Of a stretch of DNA of 64,000 nt, positions 58,466-64,000 are shown one piece after another; position 1 is the first letter of the stretch; the number at the start of each line of letters is the position of its first letter. The translations under genes and the position numbers were made by a program. This DNA comes from CAVQCT01 sp964520865 (GTDB lineage: Bacteria; Zixibacteria; MSB-5A5; GN15; FEB-12), in NCBI GenBank assembly GCA_964520865.1, contig CAZFOY010000008.1, positions 1-64,000 on the forward strand. Reading direction: 5' to 3'. The notes under the pieces are model-generated. The model was not told the origin of the DNA, searched no databases, and saw only the letters and a list, made by a program, of their open reading frames with translations.

Positions 58466-59875
58466 CTAAAATACGCCGCTGAAGGAAAAAGAGATCTGGT
58501 GATTCCGATCTTTTTCATTCTCAATCAACACGGTCGGAGCGGCGCCCTGGTTCGTCGCCGGCACTGTGCTCGACAAAGTACGGTCGAATGTCGAATACGT
58601 ATAAGCGATATCCAGCTTGATCTGATTCCAGTGAATTCCAGTTCCGGCCGTGACATTGTACTGAGTGGCTGTCGAGGTGTTGCCATTAACGTCGACATTC
58701 GGCGCCTGCGACGGCACGTAGCCAAAGCCGGCCCGCAACGGCACCTCGCCGATGCTTGTCTGCTTCATGTATTCGGCGCCTGTCCGGACTACAAATGTAT
58801 TCTTCCACATGGGATCGAGGACCTGGAATTTCTCTTCGTTGGTGCCGCCCGGATTAATAGTAATCGAAGTCCGGTTCTTGACCTTCAGGCCGGAGAATTT
58901 TCTGAACTCAAGATCAGCCGCCAGCAGGAGATTCTCGGTCGCCTTGTAGCCGATTCCACCTCCGATAATTAGCGGCATTTCATACTTGATAAGATTGTTG
59001 CCGAAATAGACGGTGTCGGTACCGTCGTCCTGAACGAGATTATTGAACCGGTAAATGTTGAAGATCGATTCATCGAACTTGTTGTTCAACGTGAACGGCG
59101 TTCGTACAATCACACCGCCGTCGAACTTGTCGCCGGTGTATTTGAAACCGATCGTAAAGTTCACGCCGCTGAATTTATTCGTGTCAATCGTGGTCACGTC
59201 GAACGTGGCCAGACCGCGCTGTGCGCCGTTCGGATCGTAACGAAAATCGGGGATCGCCGTGAACGAAGTTGTCGTGCGCGGAATGTGACCGGAATAGACG
59301 TTCACGGACAGGCCGAACGACACCTTGTCGTAGAATCTGGTGCCGAAAGCGAAATTCGCGGTATAGAGTCCTCCGTCGAGCGTGGAGCTGACATCCTGTG
59401 TCAAAGCCAGCGTGTCGTCTTCGGGTCCGGTTGTCGTGATCCAGTGGAAGATCTCCGTTCCCGTAAAATTGAATCCGGACTGCTGGAAAATATCAGCATT
59501 TCTGGTCCAGTTGACCGATCCGACGAACGGATGGCCTTTGATACGAAGCGGTGCAATAAAACTAAGCGAATTGATGGAACCGAAACTTCCGGTGTGATCG
59601 GAAGCCGAAGAAATCATAGCGAAACTCACCACCGAATTGCCGCGCGGAATCAGCGATTGGTAGCTGACCCCGAGCTGAATCTTATCATCAAGATAGATGC
59701 CGGCCGGGTTCCAGGACGCTCCATTGACCCCATCAGAAATTCCAAGGTATGCGTTCCCCATTCCCCGCGCTCTGGCCCCTCCGCCAACGAAATCAAAATT
59801 GTAGTACTCGAAACCAAAAGCGGTTGCTGATAGCAGCACAAAAACAACCGCAACCCTTAACCACATACGCATCAT
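58466..59875 (-). CDS. FadL/OMPP1-type outer-membrane channel
   Basis: 469 residues with signal peptide MMRMWLRVAVVFVLLSATAFG. The mature start GGGARARGMGNAYLGISDGVNGASWNPAGIYL (given here in pieces: GGGARARGMGNAYLG, SWNPAGIYLDD) is the FadL/PorV-like plug region. About 14 strands follow (TIGFKYTGDKFDGGVIVRTP, PLIIGGGIGYKATENLLLA, AGTGIHWNQIKLDIAYTYS) to the C-terminal ISFSFSGVF. FadL proteins let long-chain fatty acids and other hydrophobic compounds in, which fits the acyl-CoA genes elsewhere in the window. Substrate not proven. Confidence 0.86.
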   Translation of the reverse strand: MMRMWLRVAVVFVLLSATAFGFEYYNFDFVGGGARARGMGNAYLGISDGVNGASWNPAGIYLDDKIQLGVSYQSLIPRGNSVVSFAMISSASDHTGSFGSINSLSFIAPLRIKGHPFVGSVNWTRNADIFQQSGFNFTGTEIFHWITTTGPEDDTLALTQDVSSTLDGGLYTANFAFGTRFYDKVSFGLSVNVYSGHIPRTTTSFTAIPDFRYDPNGAQRGLATFDVTTIDTNKFSGVNFTIGFKYTGDKFDGGVIVRTPFTLNNKFDESIFNIYRFNNLVQDDGTDTVYFGNNLIKYEMPLIIGGGIGYKATENLLLAADLEFRKFSGLKVKNRTSITINPGGTNEEKFQVLDPMWKNTFVVRTGAEYMKQTSIGEVPLRAGFGYVPSQAPNVDVNGNTSTATQYNVTAGTGIHWNQIKLDIAYTYSTFDRTLSSTVPATNQGAAPTVLIENEKDRNHQISFSFSGVF

Positions 59876-59925
59876 CCTCGTTATCTCCTTTATCCCTAAA
59901 CAGACAATATTCTCTCGTTACAGTA

Positions 59926-59939
59926 GTGACGTACGTCAC
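59926..59939. promoter_or_regulatory. Perfect 14-bp palindrome GTGACGTACGTCAC
   Basis: Centred 57 bp upstream of the FadL-like ATG. A plausible -10 (TATTGT, minus strand) lies 17 bp from a position inside the palindrome, so a bound protein would cover the -35. Strong operator candidate; regulator unknown. Confidence 0.6.
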
Positions 59940-60130
59940 CTGAAAAATAATTAACGAATATATGCCAACTTTTCAGCCGTGTCAAATGATTTCCCCAAAT
60001 ATCTCCCCTTATATTCTCTTGACAGTCAGAAAGTTAAGGGCCAAATGCGGAGTGCGGGGCAGATGTTAGACCGGACCTGCGGGGCGGGTTAACGAACCGG
60101 AAAATTCGACCATCGAGGCCTGATTTTCAA

Positions 60131-60204
60131 TACCCCCGGCAGGAATTGAACCTGCGACCTGCGGTTTAGGAAACCGTCGCTCTATCCAACTGAGCTACGG
60201 GGGC
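60131..60204 (-). tRNA. tRNA-Arg (CCT anticodon)
   Basis: 74 nt, full cloverleaf. Acceptor GCCCCCG/CGGGGGT, D-stem GCTC/GAGC, anticodon stem CGGT/ACCG with loop TTCCTAA, T-arm GCAGG-TTCAATT-CCTGC. Anticodon CCT reads AGG. The first acceptor pair is G-U and position 27-43 is A-C. CCA is not encoded. Confidence 0.95.
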
Positions 60205-60255
60205 TCTTGCGCAAAAAGTATGCGGTGGGGAAGAAAAACGCAACAGGAGAATGGT

Positions 60256-60780
60256 CTATTCCGAATCGTAGGAGACGAGATAATTCACATCATACTCTTT
60301 CAACGCTTCCCGCCAGGGAAGAAACGCGAGATCGATCACGACCGAGACGCCTGCCACCTTCCCGCCCGATCGTTCGATCAGCTTGCAGGCAGCCTTGATC
60401 GTTCCACCGGTGGCGATGAGATCGTCGACAACCAGCGCCCGTTGGCCCGCCCGCACTGCGTCCTCGTGGAGTTCCAGACGATCGGTGCCGTATTCCAGTT
60501 CGTATTCCTCTGAGATCGTCTTGTAGGGCAGTTTTCCGGGCTTTCGCGCAACCGCCACGCCGAGACCGAGTCGATCGGCCAGAGCGGCGCCGAAAATAAA
60601 CCCCCGAGACTCAATGGCGACAATCGTCTGAATATCCCTGGTTCTGGCGTACTCCTCCATTCGATCAAGCGCCATGTGAAGTCCCTCCGGACTCTCAAGC
60701 AAGGTGGTAATGTCGTAGAAGAGTATTCCCGGTTTCGGAAAATCCGGGACGTTACGAATGTATTTCTTCAAGTCTTCCAT
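60256..60780 (-). CDS. apt: Adenine phosphoribosyltransferase
   Basis: 174-residue purine-salvage enzyme making AMP from adenine and PRPP. Motifs: VPDFPKPGILFYDITTLL at the start, IVAIESRGFIFGAALA, RKPGKLPYKT, and the PRPP loop RALVVDDLIATGGTI. Length is typical. Possibly co-transcribed with acylphosphatase, 18 bp upstream. Confidence 0.98.
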   Translation of the reverse strand: MEDLKKYIRNVPDFPKPGILFYDITTLLESPEGLHMALDRMEEYARTRDIQTIVAIESRGFIFGAALADRLGLGVAVARKPGKLPYKTISEEYELEYGTDRLELHEDAVRAGQRALVVDDLIATGGTIKAACKLIERSGGKVAGVSVVIDLAFLPWREALKEYDVNYLVSYDSE

Positions 60781-60798
60781 GGATGCGGCGTCAAATAG

Positions 60799-61077
60799 TC
60801 AATGTGTAATTTCGAACGAGCGATACTTCCCGGAGTAGTTGCCCCATCGAAGCTTGATATCGCGAACCGATGCCGGGGCGGGTCCTGCCTTGAGCTCCTT
60901 GACGTATTCCTCGATCGTGCCTCGCTCCCCTTCAACGAGTGTCGATACTGACCCGTCAGGATTATTCGCGACCCAACCGGTTAGATTGAGTCCGACCGCC
61001 GTGCGATAACAGAAGTAGCGAAAGCCCACTCCCTGTACATGTCCGAAGATAGTAAGTTCGGCGGACACCGAACTCAC
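60799..61077 (-). CDS. Acylphosphatase
   Basis: 92 residues starting at GTG 61077. This start overlaps the stop of the upstream gene (GTGA) and has GGAGG six bases before it; the much longer open frame running upstream is a frame shadow of that gene and is rejected. Contains the signature GHVQGVGFRYFCY with the catalytic arginine, then GWVANNPDGSVSTLVEGE with the catalytic asparagine, and GPAPASVRDI. Hydrolyses acyl phosphates in the cytoplasm. Confidence 0.95.
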   Translation of the reverse strand: MSSVSAELTIFGHVQGVGFRYFCYRTAVGLNLTGWVANNPDGSVSTLVEGERGTIEEYVKELKAGPAPASVRDIKLRWGNYSGKYRSFEITH

Positions 61078-61547
61078 TTGGTTCCTCCAACAAGGTCCAT
61101 GACCGTTTTGGCTGCTTCGAGCGGCGTATCGACCTGCTTGATGTCTTCGCCCAGTTTCCACGCGTTGACCGCCACCAGCGGAATGCCGGCCTGAAGGGCC
61201 AGAGCCATTTCCGATAGGGTACCATATTTGCCCGGAAAAGCGATGACAGCATCGGCGGTACGTACAACCAGGATATTTCTCGCTTCGCCGAACCCGCTGG
61301 GTATTACATAGTCGATAAATTCGTTTGCTTCGTCCTTGATTTCGCCCGGGAGTATTCCGATCGTGACACCGCCGGCCTCTTTGGCGCCTCGTGCGGCACC
61401 TTCCATGATACCACCCAGTCCTCCACATACAACAATACCGCCGTGCTCGGCAACATACTTGCCGGCCTCGGCGGCCATATCCCGGAGTTTCTTCGAACAC
61501 TTGCCAGCCCCGATGATCGCTATTACAGGATTCCGTTTAGGTTTCAT
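61074..61547 (-). CDS. LOG-like nucleotide-binding protein (TIGR00725 type)
   Basis: 157 residues with a Rossmann-like fold: VIAIIGAGKCSKKL, VVCGGLGGIMEGAARGAKEAGG, GILPGE, FPGKYGTLSEMALALQAG and IPLVAVNAWKLG. This is the TIGR00725/DprA-LOG superfamily, where some members are nucleoside monophosphate phosphoribohydrolases. The canonical LOG motif PGGxGTxxE is PGKYGTLSE here, so activity is uncertain. Translationally coupled to acylphosphatase and close to apt, which hints at a nucleotide-related role. Confidence 0.88.
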   Translation of the reverse strand: MKPKRNPVIAIIGAGKCSKKLRDMAAEAGKYVAEHGGIVVCGGLGGIMEGAARGAKEAGGVTIGILPGEIKDEANEFIDYVIPSGFGEARNILVVRTADAVIAFPGKYGTLSEMALALQAGIPLVAVNAWKLGEDIKQVDTPLEAAKTVMDLVGGTK

Positions 61548-61634
61548 ATCGAGACCCTTTCCTCACTCCTATCTCCCCCGAGATTAAGATTCACATTATT
61601 GTTCCACTGCGCCATCGGCGGATCGCAAAAAAAA

Positions 61635-61708
61635 TCGGGGCGACTGGATTTGAACCAGCGACCTCTTAGTCCCGAACCAAGCGCGCTACCAATCTGCGCC
61701 ACGCCCCG
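61635..61708 (-). tRNA. tRNA-Pro (CGG anticodon)
   Basis: 74 nt. Acceptor CGGGGCG/CGCCCCG, D-stem GCGC/GCGC, anticodon stem CTTGG/CTAAG with loop TTCGGGA, T-arm GCTGG-TTCAAAT-CCAGT. C1-G72 is the usual proline identity pair. Anticodon CGG reads CCG. Confidence 0.95.
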
Positions 61709-61791
61709 AGCCTTCGATTGCGGTGAATATGATACTTCATTTTCCGGCAAAGTCAACTCCCTTTTTGCAGGAGTTGAAATCTGCGAAACAC

Positions 61792-62568
61792 CTAACGCAG
61801 CCTGAACTTGCCATCGGCGAGACGACCGAGCGTCTCGGTGTCAGTGAAGTTCAAAGTCAGAGGTGTAATAGAGATCACACCCCTGTGCACGGCCTCAAAA
61901 TCGGTCCCTCGCGTCATTTTCCATTTCGGACGTCCACCGATCCAGAAATACGGCTTGCCGCGGGGGTCCTTCTTGTGTACTACGATATCTTTGTAGTGAC
62001 GATAACCAAGAGCGGTGAACTCATATTTGGCATACGGCCTGCCGCTGTCCGGCGGGAGATTGATATTCAAGAAGGTGGCCGGATCCAACTCAAGTTTCTC
62101 GAACGAACCGACGAGTTTTCCCACGAACTGCACCGCACGCTTCATACTCATCCCCGGCTCGTAATGTGCCATGGAGACCGCAATTGACGGTACCTTCAGG
62201 ATCGAACCCTCGATGGCGGCAGCCACCGTGCCTGAGTAGGTGACATCGTCGCCCATATTTGCCCCGTGATTGATGCCGGAGATTATCATATCAGGCTTAT
62301 GCTTCTTAAACAGCATGTGCACCGCAAGCATTACGCAGTCGGTGGGCGTACCATCGGTCGTAAAGACCGACTTCTCGATGCGATGCACTCTCAGGGGGCG
62401 ATTCAACGTCAGGGAGTGAGAGCTCGCTGATTGCTCACGATCGGGGGCGACCACGAAGACATCGTGCTTCTTCTGTAAGTGCTTATACAGCGTGTTGATA
62501 CCTTCGGAAAAGTATCCGTCGTCGTTGGTAATGAGTATCTTCTTCCTGGTCACCACAAATCGTACCAT
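61792..62568 (-). CDS. surE: 5'/3'-nucleotidase SurE
   Basis: 258-residue metal-dependent phosphatase of nucleoside monophosphates. Metal site ILITNDDGYFSEGI, then DREQSASSHSLTLN, GTPTDCVMLAV, ISGINHGANMGDDVTYSGTV and AAIEGS. Length normal. The first residues (MVRFVVTRKK) lack a clear ribosome site, so a GTG start a few codons in is possible. Alone between a tRNA and a glycosyltransferase. Confidence 0.97.
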   Translation of the reverse strand: MVRFVVTRKKILITNDDGYFSEGINTLYKHLQKKHDVFVVAPDREQSASSHSLTLNRPLRVHRIEKSVFTTDGTPTDCVMLAVHMLFKKHKPDMIISGINHGANMGDDVTYSGTVAAAIEGSILKVPSIAVSMAHYEPGMSMKRAVQFVGKLVGSFEKLELDPATFLNINLPPDSGRPYAKYEFTALGYRHYKDIVVHKKDPRGKPYFWIGGRPKWKMTRGTDFEAVHRGVISITPLTLNFTDTETLGRLADGKFRLR

Positions 62569-62689
62569 TCGTTCGAGTTTGAGAAAGAGTACGGCAATCC
62601 GTGAGATGAGGCAAGCGATAGTTCCACATCGGCCTCACCTTGTGAGCATGCCGTCCGGATTGCCCTCAGCGATAATCGCCGGGTTATGT

Positions 62690-63388
62690 TCAGGCCCAGA
62701 TACGTTTCCAGATCTGACGAATGAAGCGACCGGTATCCCGGACCGGATTAATGAACGACGTTGAGTCATCGTACACGGTCGTAACGGGAACCTCCCCGAA
62801 CCGACACCCAACAGCGCCTGCCTTGAAAAGCATCTCTGATTCGAAGTCATACCCGACTGTTTTGAGGTGAATTTTCCTGAGGAGCGAGGTCGGAATCAGC
62901 CGGAAGCCTGACTGACTGTCCCGGACACGTTGCGTGGAGAAGATCGAAATGATGAGCGAGGTCAGATTGTTGGTCATCCAGCGGGAAAACGGCATAATTC
63001 GGAGATCCATCCCCCGGGTACCGACGATAAGATGCTCCCCATCGTCATCGGCGTAGAATCTCGGTATCTCCTCGGGAAGGTGCTGCAGGTCGGCGTCGAC
63101 CGTTAACACTGACCGATACCCGTGGGACATTGCGTACCTGAAGCCGGCGGCAAGAGCCGATCCCTTACCCTGATTAGCAGGAAATGAGATGTAATTTACA
63201 TCGTGCTGCTTGAGTACGTTCAGCGTCTCATCGGTGGACCCGTCATTGACGAACAAGGTGTTCTCATCGCATACGAACTGCCGCAGTCTCGGAATCAGGT
63301 CGGGGAGGTGGCGGGCGGCGTTGAATACCGGAATCAGGACAAGAATCTGTTTGGACGGATCAGTATGGTGCATTACGGGAGACTTCAT
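62690..63388 (-). CDS. Family 2 glycosyltransferase (dolichol-P-mannose synthase-like)
   Basis: 232 residues. GT-A fold motifs: ILVLIPVFNAARHLPDLIP, FVNDGSTDETLNVL, NQGKGSALAAGFRYAM, the metal-binding TVDADLQHLPEEI, and GFRLIPTSLLRKI. No C-terminal membrane helices, like the DPM1/polyprenyl-phosphate sugar-transferase subgroup. Probably loads a sugar on a polyprenyl phosphate or a glycan at the membrane face. Acceptor unknown. Confidence 0.92.
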   Translation of the reverse strand: MKSPVMHHTDPSKQILVLIPVFNAARHLPDLIPRLRQFVCDENTLFVNDGSTDETLNVLKQHDVNYISFPANQGKGSALAAGFRYAMSHGYRSVLTVDADLQHLPEEIPRFYADDDGEHLIVGTRGMDLRIMPFSRWMTNNLTSLIISIFSTQRVRDSQSGFRLIPTSLLRKIHLKTVGYDFESEMLFKAGAVGCRFGEVPVTTVYDDSTSFINPVRDTGRFIRQIWKRIWA

Positions 63389-63519
63389 AATTCGCTCAGG
63401 CTTTGATCGTTTCTACCGCTGAAGATTCGTCCGGTTCCGGGAAACGGACGTCGAGTCTTAATTGGAGGATATCTGAAGAGCACCCTGCGCTTCACGATCT
63501 TCATCATCAGGGAAAATGG

Positions 63520-63594
63520 TCGGAGCGAGCCGATTCGAACGGCCGACCTCTCGCACCCCAAGCGAGTGCGCTAACCAAACTGCGCTACGCTCCG
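63520..63594 (-). tRNA. tRNA-Pro (GGG anticodon)
   Basis: 75 nt. Acceptor CGGAGCG/CGCTCCG, D-stem GCGC/GCGC with a 10-nt loop, anticodon stem CTCGC/GCGAG with loop TTGGGGT, T-arm GGCCG-TTCGAAT-CGGCT. Anticodon GGG reads CCC and CCT. Second proline tRNA within 2 kb. Confidence 0.95.
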
Positions 63595-63689
63595 ACTTTT
63601 AACCGCTTTCGGGACTTGGACTTGGAGTCAAGCCCGGCCGGCCCTATGGTGTGCCGACATTGGCTAATCTACCCAAATCGGCTGAAAAC

Positions 63690-64000
63690 TCAAGCGAAAT
63701 GTTTGAGCAGGTCCTCAATATCCTTTCGGATCTGGCCAACCAGCGTTCTTGCTCGCGCCGATACGACCATCGTTTCTTTTTCTTCGCTTGGCCTTTTCAT
63801 CATCAGTTTCGTCCGGGCGCCGGCAATGGTGAGCTTTTCTTTGGTCCGCAAATGGTTTATCCGATTGATAATCTCGATATCCTTCTGCGTGTAAGTCCGA
63901 TTCCCTCCGCGGTTCTTCTTCGGTTTGAGAACGTCGAACTCTTTCTCCCAGTAGCGCAGGACGTATGGTTCCAGGCCGGTAATCTTGGACACTTCGCTTA
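63690..64000 (-). CDS. MerR-family transcriptional regulator (5' end cut by window)
   Basis: Partial. Codons run to the window edge (SEVSKITGLEPYVLRYWEKE), so the real start lies beyond 64000; a GTG at 63992 falls inside the first helix-turn-helix and is not the start. The winged-helix DNA-binding part is clear, with RTYTQKDIEIINRINHL as the second half. The C-terminal part is short, without cysteines or a ligand domain, ending QIRKDIEDLLKHFA, as in the small MerR-like regulators often found near ihf/pheT-type loci. Confidence 0.88.
   Translation of the reverse strand, partial: SEVSKITGLEPYVLRYWEKEFDVLKPKKNRGGNRTYTQKDIEIINRINHLRTKEKLTIAGARTKLMMKRPSEEKETMVVSARARTLVGQIRKDIEDLLKHFA

Noticed and set aside
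61078..61500. Long N-terminal extension of acylphosphatase
   Set aside because: It lies in another frame of the LOG-like gene and is Arg/Cys-rich; the GTG at 61077 has an ideal ribosome site and gives the normal family length.

Overview
The window looks like a piece of a Gram-negative chromosome from an uncultivated bacterium of the FCB supergroup. A Zixibacteria-like or related candidate phylum is my best guess; this is inference from gene content and no tree was run. Pointers are a FISUMP-domain lipoprotein, a PorV/PorQ-family barrel, many small secreted beta-barrel proteins, PEGA and fibronectin-type lipoproteins, an Omp85-type barrel fused to a peptidase, LPS-heptose type enzymes, and an archaeal-type HMG-CoA synthase operon. 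About 57 protein genes and three tRNA genes (Arg-CCT, Pro-CGG, Pro-GGG) can be supported. Most genes are on the minus strand. No phage, insertion sequence, CRISPR array or rRNA is visible.

Layout. 1-7.2 kb: FISUMP lipoprotein, a repeat-rich gap with a duplicated tatC end, tatC, a small barrel protein, then the operon glyA-UPF0045-cutA-nrdR and an FAD oxidoreductase. 7.2-21.3 kb: ilvE, bioY and two acyl-CoA operons. One is thiolase, 3-hydroxyacyl-CoA dehydrogenase and two acyl-CoA dehydrogenases. The other is an AtuA-like protein, a methylcrotonyl-CoA-carboxylase-type carboxyltransferase, enoyl-CoA hydratase, biotin carboxylase and a separate biotin carrier. Together they read as leucine/isovalerate and short-chain acyl-CoA breakdown, with BioY supplying biotin. 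21.5-22.5 kb: three tiny membrane proteins, two of them tandem paralogues. 23.1-25.7 kb: HMG-CoA synthase, SCP-x-type thiolase and a DUF35-like protein, the start of an archaeal-style mevalonate pathway. 26.9-33.5 kb: heat-shock block hsp20, dnaK, dnaJ and clpB.

33.7-43.5 kb is the envelope section. A peptidase-propeller-Omp85 fusion, a BamB-like lipoprotein and a HEAT-repeat protein overlap in one transcription unit. They are followed by a radical SAM enzyme, a heptosyltransferase-GmhB fusion and undecaprenyl-diphosphatase. 43.7-52.1 kb: a barrel protein, an NSS transporter with its 41-residue partner, an Mre11-like nuclease, a sigma-54 activator and a three-gene membrane/lipoprotein group. 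52.2-60 kb: sugar transferase, PorV-like protein, DUF4870 protein, GH57 glucan enzyme, TPR protein and a FadL-like channel. 60-64 kb: apt, acylphosphatase, a LOG-like protein, surE, a family 2 glycosyltransferase, tRNAs and a MerR-type regulator cut by the window edge.

The larger gaps between genes carry a system of small hairpin repeats. In one family the loop core is constant while the stems change in a matched way. In another, two hairpins are nested inside complementary ends to give an 82-84 bp unit. These repeats, the peptidase-Omp85 gene group and the HMG-CoA synthase operon are the parts most worth following up.
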